Shown: piece after piece, positions 27,991 through 36,280 of the stretch
How positions within the stretch are numbered: position 1 is the first letter of the stretch
How the letters are laid out: every line of letters starts with the position of its first letter
Assembly: GCA_025457625.1 (NCBI GenBank)
Contig: JALOUA010000003.1
Coordinates: forward strand, 1-38,652
Direction of reading: 5' to 3'
Source: Akkermansiaceae bacterium
GTDB lineage: Bacteria > Verrucomicrobiota > Verrucomicrobiia > Verrucomicrobiales > Akkermansiaceae
Length of the DNA stretch: 38,652 bases
Notes under the pieces: generated by a model
The model's database searches: none
Told to the model about the DNA's origin: nothing
The model's input: only the letters and a program-made list of their open reading frames with translations
Position numbers and translations under genes: made by a program

Positions 27991-29859
27991 TCACGGGGCG
28001 CGGTCGATTTCAAGCAACAGCGCCGAGCACGGCGGCATGTCCGGCAGGGCGAGGCCCGCGTGTTCGAGCGTCTCGCGCGTGGCGCTGCCGCGCCAATCGG
28101 TGTCCAGGCGGTCGGCAAACGACCACGCCGGATCGCCGGAGCGGCCGACGAACATCCGCGCGTCATTCGGGATGCGGATTTTCACGCCGCGCAGTGTTTC
28201 GGTGCCGTGGAAATTGGCGGCGACGAGAAAAGCCTGGCCGGTTTTCGTGTCGCGGCGCAAAAAGGCATACAACCAGCGACCGGAGGAGGCGTCGTCCCCC
28301 ACCCTGCCGAATCCGGGGTTGTCCTTGTTGGCGTGGTTGAGTCCGTAAAACTCACCGGCGGTGAAGGCGCGGCACTGGGTGGCCCGGATGAGTTTGCCAT
28401 ACCATTCGCGCAGGGCCTTCTGTTCGCCGCTTAACCGGCCGCCGTCGAATTTCCCGCCGTTGACCCACTTGGTGAACTCGGGCATCGACCAGTAATCGAA
28501 AATCGTGGTGCGCGAGTCATCGCCGCCGAAGCCTTCCTCGCCGAGCGCCGGTTCGCCGACCTCCTGGCCGTGGTAGAGCATCACCGGTCCGCGCCCCATG
28601 GAAAACAACACGGCGGACACCGGCTTGCCGACCTTCATGCCGAGGCCGCCCCACACATGCGGGCTGGCGAGGCGCACTTCATCGTGGTTTTCCGCATAAC
28701 GCAGCGAGCGGTGGAAACGCTTGCCGGTGAAGGTGAGCGGATCGAGGTCGTTGGCCCACTTGCCGTCATCATAAATGCCTTCGAGCACATCATAGGAAGG
28801 ATCGTCATAGACCGCGTCGAAGCCGCAGTTGAGCAATTCATCCAGCACGTGGCCGTCGGTGAGTTTCGACGGATCGTTGTCGTAGGCCTCGGCGGAAAAG
28901 AACACGCCGGCATCGCGCGCGCGGCTGCGTTTGACCGCCCAGCGCCAGAATTCCATGGGCACCATGTGGGCCATGTCCACGCGGAAGCCGTCCACGCCCA
29001 TGTCCTGCCAGTAGCCGAGGATTTCATCCATCGTGCGCCATGTTTTCGGCACGTCCTCCGGCGCGGCGTCCGGCCCGGGCAGGTGCGAGGTGTCGCGGCC
29101 GGTGGTGAAATCATGGCCGTAGTTGAGTTTCACCGTCTCATACCAATCGTGGATCGACGGTTTCCATGAAACCACGTTGTTGCCGGTGACGCGGCCGAAA
29201 GCGGTCTCCGGCGCGAAAAGCCCGTCGCAACCGGGCCGGCCCGCAGTCGGCAGCCTGAGTGGCGGCCCGCCGCCCGGATGACCGTCCTGAAGATAATAGA
29301 AATGGTTGTCGCGCGCGAAAAACACGCCGCGGTCGTCTCCCTCGCCAAACGAGAGCTCCGGCCTCACGTCGCTCTGATAGGAACGCGCGACGTGGTTGGG
29401 CACGAAGTCGATGATCACCTTGAAGCCGTGTTGTTTGCAGCGCCGCAGCAAGGCCTTGAACTCATCCATGCGCTTCGCCGGCTCCATCGCATAGTCCGGA
29501 CAGACATCGAAGTAATCCCTGATGGCGTAGGGGCTGCCGGCGATGCCCTTGAGGATGTCCGGATCATCCGCCGGACGGTCCGGATAAGCCGTGCCGCTCG
29601 CCTGTTCCAAAACGCCGGTGAGCCACAGGTGGGTGATGCCCATTTCCTTGAGCGATGCGAGCGCGGCGTCGTTGATGTGGGCGAACTTGCCACAACCGTT
29701 TTGCGCCATGGTGCCGTTGACCTTGCGGGTCTCGCTGGTGTTGCCGAAGGTGCGCACCATCAGCTGATAGATCACGGGACGCGGCTTGTCCCCGGCGCGG
29801 CTGTGGATACTCATCAGCGCCAGCAAGACACAGGACAGCAGGATTTGCCAAGTCATCAT
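27991..29859 (-). CDS. Secreted alpha-amylase family (GH13) glycoside hydrolase
   Basis: Signal peptide; GH13 conserved regions IIDFVPNHV, DGFRVDMAHM, FFSAEAYDN, YAENHDE. Confidence 0.92.
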   Translation of the reverse strand: MMTWQILLSCVLLALMSIHSRAGDKPRPVIYQLMVRTFGNTSETRKVNGTMAQNGCGKFAHINDAALASLKEMGITHLWLTGVLEQASGTAYPDRPADDPDILKGIAGSPYAIRDYFDVCPDYAMEPAKRMDEFKALLRRCKQHGFKVIIDFVPNHVARSYQSDVRPELSFGEGDDRGVFFARDNHFYYLQDGHPGGGPPLRLPTAGRPGCDGLFAPETAFGRVTGNNVVSWKPSIHDWYETVKLNYGHDFTTGRDTSHLPGPDAAPEDVPKTWRTMDEILGYWQDMGVDGFRVDMAHMVPMEFWRWAVKRSRARDAGVFFSAEAYDNDPSKLTDGHVLDELLNCGFDAVYDDPSYDVLEGIYDDGKWANDLDPLTFTGKRFHRSLRYAENHDEVRLASPHVWGGLGMKVGKPVSAVLFSMGRGPVMLYHGQEVGEPALGEEGFGGDDSRTTIFDYWSMPEFTKWVNGGKFDGGRLSGEQKALREWYGKLIRATQCRAFTAGEFYGLNHANKDNPGFGRVGDDASSGRWLYAFLRRDTKTGQAFLVAANFHGTETLRGVKIRIPNDARMFVGRSGDPAWSFADRLDTDWRGSATRETLEHAGLALPDMPPCSALLLEIDRAP

Positions 29860-29880
29860 TGGGAGGATTTGCGCAGTGGC

Positions 29881-31230
29881 TCAGTGACCGCCGCCGGCCG
29901 GAATGACGGCTTTTCCGCCTTGATAGTCCACCAGGGTGGTGGCCGCGGCGGCAATCAACATGCAGATGCCGCCGCACAGCACGGCCATCATCGAATCACC
30001 CCCGAAGACACCGCCGATCAAAGGCCCCATGGCAAGCGCCACCAGCACCTGCGGAATGACGATGAAGAAATTGAAGACGCCCATGTAGAAACCCATCTTC
30101 GCGGCGGGGAGCGCCGAGGACAACATGGCGTAGGGCATCGAGAGGATCGAGGCCCAGGCGATGCCCACGCCCGCCATGGAAACCAGCAACCCCTGCTGGC
30201 TGGTGACGAAGCGGACGGAGACCAGTCCCAATGCCCCGATGAAGAGGCAGGCGATGTGGATGGTTTTCGCCGAGATCCTGCGCGAGACGGCCAGCAGGAT
30301 GAACGAGAAGAAGAAACAAACGAGATTGTAGGTGGCGAAACAAATGCCGGTCCACGCGCCGGCGGTTTCGATCACCTTGTTCCACGCCGCCGCATCGGCG
30401 GGATCGCCGCCGAAGACCTGCCGCGCGGTGGCCGGCGTCCAGTAGATCCACATGCAGAACAGCGCGATCCAGGTGAAGAACTGCACCACCGCGAGCTGGC
30501 GCATGGTTTTGGGCATCCCGGCCAGGCCGTGGACGAGTTCACTGAGGAAGCCGCCGAGCCCTTTCGAGCGCTCCTTCATCGCGCGGAACTCCGCCATGTC
30601 CTCCGGCGGATACTCGGGTGTTGTTAGAATGGTGTAGAGCACCGCGATGAACAGCGCGGCCGCACCCGCATGGAACGAGATCACCACCGCGGTGGGGATT
30701 TTCCCGCCATCCGCCGCGCCGGCCGCGACGCCGAACCAGTTGGTCAGCATCCATGGCATCGCCGAGGCAACCACCGCGCCGAGGCCGATGAAGAGGCTCT
30801 GCACGGAGAAACCGGTGGGCCGCTGCTCCTCGGGCAGCTTGTCGGCCACGAAGGCGCGGAACGGCTCCATGGTGATGTTGATGGACGCGTCGAGCACCCA
30901 CAACAACCCGACGGCCATCCACAATACGGACGAGTGCGGCATGGCCAGCAAAGCGACCGAGGCGAGGATCGCGCCGATTAGGAAATACGGCCGGCGGCGG
31001 CCGAGCCGCGTCCACGTGCGGTCGCTCAGATAGCCGACGATCGGCTGGATGATCAGGCCGGTGAGCGGCGCGGCGATCCACAACAGGGAAAGCTGCTCCT
31101 CCTTCGCTCCGAGAAACGAATAGATCGACGACATGTTGGCCATCTGCAGGCCCCAGCCGAACTGGATGCCGAGAAAGCCGAATGACATGTTCCAGATCTG
31201 CCAGAACGATAGGCGGGGTTTTTCACTCAT
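29881..31230 (-). CDS. MFS sugar transporter (maltose/sucrose-type, GPH/SLC45-like)
   Basis: NMSFGFLGIQFGWGLQMANMSSIYSFLGA, GLIIQPIVGYLSDRTWTRLGRRRPYFLIGA; multiple TMs. Confidence 0.88.
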   Translation of the reverse strand: MSEKPRLSFWQIWNMSFGFLGIQFGWGLQMANMSSIYSFLGAKEEQLSLLWIAAPLTGLIIQPIVGYLSDRTWTRLGRRRPYFLIGAILASVALLAMPHSSVLWMAVGLLWVLDASINITMEPFRAFVADKLPEEQRPTGFSVQSLFIGLGAVVASAMPWMLTNWFGVAAGAADGGKIPTAVVISFHAGAAALFIAVLYTILTTPEYPPEDMAEFRAMKERSKGLGGFLSELVHGLAGMPKTMRQLAVVQFFTWIALFCMWIYWTPATARQVFGGDPADAAAWNKVIETAGAWTGICFATYNLVCFFFSFILLAVSRRISAKTIHIACLFIGALGLVSVRFVTSQQGLLVSMAGVGIAWASILSMPYAMLSSALPAAKMGFYMGVFNFFIVIPQVLVALAMGPLIGGVFGGDSMMAVLCGGICMLIAAAATTLVDYQGGKAVIPAGGGH

Positions 31231-31341
31231 GTGGCCTGCGGGGTTTGTTGCAAACGGAGGCTAACATACGTTCACCCGGCAGCCGCAAGCCCGGTGGCGC
31301 GAATGGAAACTTTCCTTAAACCATCGCCCGGCGGCGACATG

Positions 31342-31617
31342 TCAGTGTTTGTCCCGCTCCTCGCGGATCACCGCCAGCGCGTCATACAACGCGAAAAGCA
31401 TCACCAGGCAGGTCAGCCCGGCACATCCCGCCCACCATGCCAGGAACAGCCAGACGCTGGAGGCCAGCCAGCCGTCGATGAGCCAGAGGCCGGCGGCCAT
31501 CATCAACAGCGCGGTCATCAGCATGCGGCCGATGATTTTCCGCCGCGCGGCGCGATCATGCAGGATCGCGCGGGCGATCGCCTTGCAGTCACCCCATCCG
31601 GTTTTGTCGGCCGCCAT
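31342..31617 (-). CDS. Small membrane protein of unknown function
   Basis: 91-aa ORF with two hydrophobic stretches (MLMTALLMMAAGLWLI; SVWLFLAWWAGCAGLTCLVMLFALY); same strand and downstream of fabH. Confidence 0.55.
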   Translation of the reverse strand: MAADKTGWGDCKAIARAILHDRAARRKIIGRMLMTALLMMAAGLWLIDGWLASSVWLFLAWWAGCAGLTCLVMLFALYDALAVIREERDKH

Positions 31618-31668
31618 GGCGGAAGTCCACCGCGCCCGGTGGCGTGATCCAAGCGCAAACTCGCCGGT

Positions 31669-32670
31669 TCACCAGCGGATCGCCGCAGCCGCCCAGGTGA
31701 GGCCCGCGCCGAAAACCACCAGCACGATGTGATCGCCGCGCTTGAAGGCGCCGGTGCGGTTCGCCTCATCGAGCGCGATGGCGACGGCCGCGGCGGACGT
31801 GTTGCCATACTTGTCGAGATTCACGAACACGCGTTCGTTGGGCACCGCGAGGCGGTCGGCGATGGCGTCGATGATGCGCAAGTTGGCCTGGTGCGGGATG
31901 ACGCAGGCGATGTCCTCGGCCCGCCACCCGGCGCGCTCGATGACTTTTTCCGCCGCCTCCTTCATGCGGTTGACGGCGATTTTGAAGACCTCCTTGCCCT
32001 GCATGTTGAGCGTGTGGAGATGCTGGCCGGCGTTTTGCGCGGTGATGGGACACGCGCTGCCACCGCCGGGAATCTCCAGCAGGTGGGTCAGATTCCCGTC
32101 GGTGCCCATCTCGGTGGCGACGATCGATCCCTCGCCGGGCCCGGCTTTTCTCAGCACGGCGGCACCGGCTCCATCACCGAAGAGCACGCAGGTCGAGCGG
32201 TCTTCCCAGTTGGTGACCGTCGAGAGTTTCTCCGCGCCGATGATCAGCGCGTTGTTGAACGCGCCGTCGGAGATCAGCCGCTTGCAGATTTTCATCGCGT
32301 AGAGAAACCCGGAACAGGCCGCGGAGATGTCAAAAGCCACGGCATTGGACGCGCCGAGCTGGTGCTGCACATGACAGGCGGTGGCGGGCGTCGGCGTGTC
32401 GGGCGTGATGGTCGCCACCACGATCAACTCGATCTCCCCCGCCGTCATGCCGGCCTGCTCCAGCGCCCTGAGCGCGGCCTTGGTGGACATGTGTGAGGTG
32501 AACTCGTCATCGGCGGCGATCCGGCGCTCGCGGATGCCGGTGCGCGTGACGATCCACTCGTCGCTGGTATCCACCATTTTGGCGAGCTCCCCGTTGGTGA
32601 GAATCCTCTCCGGCACATAACTCCCGGTGCCTGCCACACAGACCTCGACGACGGATGACGATTCGCTCAT
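31669..32670 (-). CDS. fabH: 3-oxoacyl-ACP synthase III
   Basis: GTGSYVPERILTN, DTSDEWIVTRTGIRERR, active-site DISAACSGFLYA, VIPHQANLRII, NLDKYGNTSAA. Confidence 0.96.
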   Translation of the reverse strand: MSESSSVVEVCVAGTGSYVPERILTNGELAKMVDTSDEWIVTRTGIRERRIAADDEFTSHMSTKAALRALEQAGMTAGEIELIVVATITPDTPTPATACHVQHQLGASNAVAFDISAACSGFLYAMKICKRLISDGAFNNALIIGAEKLSTVTNWEDRSTCVLFGDGAGAAVLRKAGPGEGSIVATEMGTDGNLTHLLEIPGGGSACPITAQNAGQHLHTLNMQGKEVFKIAVNRMKEAAEKVIERAGWRAEDIACVIPHQANLRIIDAIADRLAVPNERVFVNLDKYGNTSAAAVAIALDEANRTGAFKRGDHIVLVVFGAGLTWAAAAIRW

Positions 32671-32735
32671 GCGGGCGGAGATTGGATTCGGCACCGGGCC
32701 GCCACAAGCGCGAAGTTGCGCCGCCGGCGGCGGCC

Positions 32736-33764
32736 TCAATCCGTGTTGGAGGGCGCCATCGAGATGGACGCCAGCGCCTCCTCGATGCGCGCGTTCACGC
32801 GTTTCTCGACGGTTTCCATCGCCACCCGGATCGCGTTGCGCACGGCCAGCGCGGTGGACGAGCCGTGGGCGATGATCACCACGCCGTTGACGCCCAGCAG
32901 CGGACTGCCGCCGTAGGTTTCGTAGCTGCTTTTTTCCTTGAGCGCCTTGAACGCGCCGTTGGCAAGCACCGCGCCGCACAGGCGCAGCGGGTTGCCCTTG
33001 ATCTCCGCCTTGAGCCATTTGGAAACGGCCTTGGCGGTGGCTTCGATGGACTTGAGTACGACGTTGCCGACGAAACCGTCGCACAACACGACGTCGAGTT
33101 CGCTTTCAAACAAGTCGCGGCCCTCGACGTTGCCGATGAAATGGATGCCCGGCGTCTGCTTGAGCAGCTTGAAGGTCTCCTTGGTGAAAGCCGTGCCCTT
33201 TTCCTCCTCCTCGCCATTCGACATCAGGCCGACCTTCGGGTTGGCGACGCCCAGCACGTTGCGTGCGAAGGCGGTGCCCATCACCGCGTAGGCCACGAGA
33301 TGTTCGGGTTTCGCATCGGGATTCGCCCCGGCATCAAGGATGTGGCAGAGCCCGTATTCGTTGGGGATCGCCGATGCGATGCCCGCGCGGTCCACCCCGG
33401 TCAGGGTGCGCAGTTTCAAAGTGGCGGCGGCCACCGCGGCACCGGTGTTGCCGGCGGAAACAAATGCCTGGGCCTGCCCATCCTTCACCATGTCCATCGC
33501 GATGTTGATGGAGGACTGTTTTTTGCGGCGGACGGTTTTGGCTCCGGGTTCGGCCATGCCGATGGTTTCCGGCGCATGCACGAGGCTCACCCGCCGGTCC
33601 TTCAAATCGAGCCCCTGTCTGGCGCACTCGGCACGCAGAACCGGCTCGTCACCCACCAGAAAAAGATGTTCCAGCCGCGGGTAATACCGCAGGGCGTCGA
33701 TGGCGCCTCCGATGTTGACGGCGGGCGCGTTGTCCCCGCCCATGGCGTCGAGTGCGACTTTCAT
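32736..33764 (-). CDS. plsX: Phosphate acyltransferase PlsX
   Basis: MKVALDAMGGDNAP, MVKDGQAQAFVSAGNTGA, FIGNVEGRDLF. Confidence 0.96.
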   Translation of the reverse strand: MKVALDAMGGDNAPAVNIGGAIDALRYYPRLEHLFLVGDEPVLRAECARQGLDLKDRRVSLVHAPETIGMAEPGAKTVRRKKQSSINIAMDMVKDGQAQAFVSAGNTGAAVAAATLKLRTLTGVDRAGIASAIPNEYGLCHILDAGANPDAKPEHLVAYAVMGTAFARNVLGVANPKVGLMSNGEEEEKGTAFTKETFKLLKQTPGIHFIGNVEGRDLFESELDVVLCDGFVGNVVLKSIEATAKAVSKWLKAEIKGNPLRLCGAVLANGAFKALKEKSSYETYGGSPLLGVNGVVIIAHGSSTALAVRNAIRVAMETVEKRVNARIEEALASISMAPSNTD

Positions 33765-33881
33765 GCGGGTTGAATGATGGAACTTGCGCGGGCGGTGGGC
33801 GGATGCTTGTGGAAATCGATACCAAACATCACCGCCCGGGAGATTTCCGGACAGCGATCATCGGAATGCCGGTTGCGGCGG

Positions 33882-34064
33882 TCACAGCGCTTCGACATCG
33901 AGCACCTGACGGTCGCGATAGTAGCCGCACGAGGGGCAGGCGATGTGCGACGGCACCTTGCTGCCGCATTCAGGGCAGCTTTTGAATATCGGTGCGCGCC
34001 AACGATTGGCGCCACGGCGCATTTTCTGACGGCTTTTGGATTGGCGGCGCTTTGGAACGGCCAT
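33882..34064 (-). CDS. rpmF: 50S ribosomal protein L32
   Basis: MAVPKRRQSKSRQKMRRGANRW with Cys4 zinc ribbon CPECG...CPSCG. Confidence 0.95.
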   Translation of the reverse strand: MAVPKRRQSKSRQKMRRGANRWRAPIFKSCPECGSKVPSHIACPSCGYYRDRQVLDVEAL

Positions 34065-34078
34065 GGTCTTGCAGTGAG

Positions 34079-34582
34079 TTAGGGTTGATCCTTGAGGTCC
34101 TTGAGATTGTCGAGAGCCGACCAGCGGTCGTCGCCCCCGGCGCGGGGCGGAGTGGTTAGCCCATCCCCCTCGGGTTTGTCCACTGATAAATATCGGGGAT
34201 CGATTTCGCACTTTTGCGGATCGTCCCCCTCCTCGCAGCGCGGATCGATCGGGAAATGGACCAGGATTTCCTCCCGCAACGCGTCGCTGGCGTCGATTTC
34301 GGCCTCGCTGCCGATTTCCAGCGAGATCGCCGCATCATCCAGCCGGATCGTCTGAACGAACGGATGCAGCGTGCGGACGCAGGTGAATTCGAAGGGTGCC
34401 GACAAATGGCCGGATAGCAGAAGCTCGGGGCCGAACCGCTGGACCCTGAGGTCGTATTCCAATGGCCCCACCGGCCGCGCGTCCTCCTCCGGAAGGCCGA
34501 AAATTTCCGGCGGCAGCTCACCGGCAAAGGATTTTCCCTCCTCCGGCAGCACCGCCAAATCAATGATGAAACGCCCTTTCAC
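34079..34582 (-). CDS. yceD: DUF177 / YceD family protein
   Basis: Position directly upstream of rpmF; LSGHLSAPFEFTCVRTLHPF and C-terminal DPRYLSVDKP...RWSALDNLKDL pattern. Confidence 0.8.
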   Translation of the reverse strand: MKGRFIIDLAVLPEEGKSFAGELPPEIFGLPEEDARPVGPLEYDLRVQRFGPELLLSGHLSAPFEFTCVRTLHPFVQTIRLDDAAISLEIGSEAEIDASDALREEILVHFPIDPRCEEGDDPQKCEIDPRYLSVDKPEGDGLTTPPRAGGDDRWSALDNLKDLKDQP

Positions 34583-34958
34583 GCCGCAAATCTAGCTCGC
34601 CGGTCAAGCACGCCAAGCCACAATTCGGGTATTCGTGCCATCCACCCAGAACCCCCCGAAGGAACGCAGCTTCGCAACCGGGTTTCCCACCCTCGCCCCG
34701 AATCGCGGCAATCTAGGGAGAAATTACGGGTTTTTAAATATTTTAATTCTCTTTTCCAATGGCTTGGGCGGCGCAGCCCCCCTGACACCCCGATTGGTTA
34801 AGCAATATTGACAGATTTTTTCAAATTCCCTGCCACCCACCGTCCCGTTCTAACAGAACTGGATTTTCTCCACCTCAAGCGATGGATTCCGTGATTCCGG
34901 CACAAGGGGCTAAACGCCTAGACGTGGTTCACCTTTTACTCTGTAAATACTACCGCAA

Positions 34959-35001
34959 ATACCCCATATGTGGTATTGTGAATAATTTGTGGATACCACA
35001 T
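34959..35001. promoter_or_regulatory. Candidate NrdR-box-like operator upstream of nrdB
   Basis: ATACCCCAT|ATGTGGTAT (34959-34976) near-perfect palindrome plus a third half site ATACCACAT at 34993-35001, about 100 bp 5' of nrdB. Confidence 0.55.
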
Positions 35002-35105
35002 GGGCAAAATTGAATTGACCCCGGGACATCGATTCTTCAGTTTCCACGACGCTGCGCACGTCGCGCCGCTACTGGTTTTCACCCCTCGAAATTCATCCTG
35101 CAACC

Positions 35106-36194
35106 ATGTCCGCCACCACCACCGTCAAACTCGGAGACCGCACCTTCATCCTCGACAAAACCAAGGCCGAGGAAGCCTTCGCCGCCAAGAAAGTCATCAA
35201 CGGTCGCGACACGATGTTCTTCAACATCCTGCCCCTCAAATACCAGTGGGCCTACGACCTCTACAAGACGATGAAGAACAACCACTGGGAGCCCGAGGAC
35301 ATCACCATGCAGAAGGATGTCGAACAATGGCGCTCCGATGAAATCTCCGATGTCGAACGCTGGATCATCAAGATGGGCATCGGCTATTTCTCCGCCGCCG
35401 AAGGCATCGTCGGCGACAACATCCTCCACGTCGTGCGCGAGGTCGTCACCGCGCCGGAGCTCAAACTGGTGTTAGGCCGCCATGCCCACGAGGAGAACAT
35501 CCATGCGGACTCGCTCGTTTACATGCTCTCCTCGCTCGGCCTCAACCCGCACGAATGCGAGGCGATGTTCGAGGACATCCCCACGATCAAGGCCAAGAAC
35601 CACTTCGTCACCTCTAACAGCAAGGCCCTGCGCCGCGACATCGACCTCACCGTCACCGCCAACAAGCAGTCCCTCGCCAAGAACATCTTCATGTTCGGCC
35701 AGGTCATGGAGGGCACCCAGTTCTATGGCCTCTTCGGCATGATCCTCTCGCTCTACCGCCAGAACAAGTTCCCCGGCATCGGCTCGATGTTCCGCTACAC
35801 CCTGCGCGACGAGTCCAACCACATCGAGGTCTTCCGCAACCTGCTCATGGACCTCATCGATGAAAACCCGGACATCTGGACCGAGGAATTCCGCGAGGAC
35901 CTCCGCGACACCATGAAGGAAGGCATCGAACTCGAAAAATCCTTCATCCGCGACTGCCTGCCCGTCGCCGGCATCGGCCTCAACTCGACCGACTTCGAGA
36001 CCTACATCGACTACATCGCCGACCGCCGCCTCACCTCCTGCGGGCTCGCCCCGCTCAACACCAACACCACCAACCCCTTCCCATGGCTCGCCGAGATGAT
36101 GGACATCAAGAAGGAAACCAACTTCTTCGAAGGCCGCGTCACCGAGTATCAGAAGGCGTCGGCGCTCAGCGCGGTGCATGATGATGACCTGTGA
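35106..36194 (+). CDS. nrdB: Class I ribonucleotide reductase radical-generating subunit beta, lacking the canonical radical Tyr
   Basis: Ligand set E in FSAAEGIV, EENIH, MEGTQFY, RDESNHIE; C-terminal VTEYQ. The position equivalent to E. coli Tyr122 is Leu (EENIHADSL). Confidence 0.93.
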   Translation: MSATTTVKLGDRTFILDKTKAEEAFAAKKVINGRDTMFFNILPLKYQWAYDLYKTMKNNHWEPEDITMQKDVEQWRSDEISDVERWIIKMGIGYFSAAEGIVGDNILHVVREVVTAPELKLVLGRHAHEENIHADSLVYMLSSLGLNPHECEAMFEDIPTIKAKNHFVTSNSKALRRDIDLTVTANKQSLAKNIFMFGQVMEGTQFYGLFGMILSLYRQNKFPGIGSMFRYTLRDESNHIEVFRNLLMDLIDENPDIWTEEFREDLRDTMKEGIELEKSFIRDCLPVAGIGLNSTDFETYIDYIADRRLTSCGLAPLNTNTTNPFPWLAEMMDIKKETNFFEGRVTEYQKASALSAVHDDDL

Positions 36195-36202
36195 ATCTCC
36201 AT

Positions 36203-36231
36203 CCGTCGGACAAGTCGGACGAGTCCGACTT
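36203..36231. repeat. GTCGGAC-type direct/inverted short repeat between nrdB and nrdA
   Basis: gtcggac repeated, with inverted arms aagtcggac (36212-36220) and gtccgactt (36223-36231). Confidence 0.6.
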
Positions 36232-36280
36232 GACCGGCTCCGCTCATCTCCATCTCCAAAAATCCCCACATTCACCACAC

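Noticed and set aside
29278-30627. 449-aa plus-strand ORF opposite the amylase and MFS transporter
   Set aside because: Shadow ORF of two well-supported minus-strand genes.
34583-35105. Possible cobalamin riboswitch upstream of ribonucleotide reductase
   Set aside because: No B12-box-like or other recognisable riboswitch core seen; the NrdR-like palindrome explains the region better.
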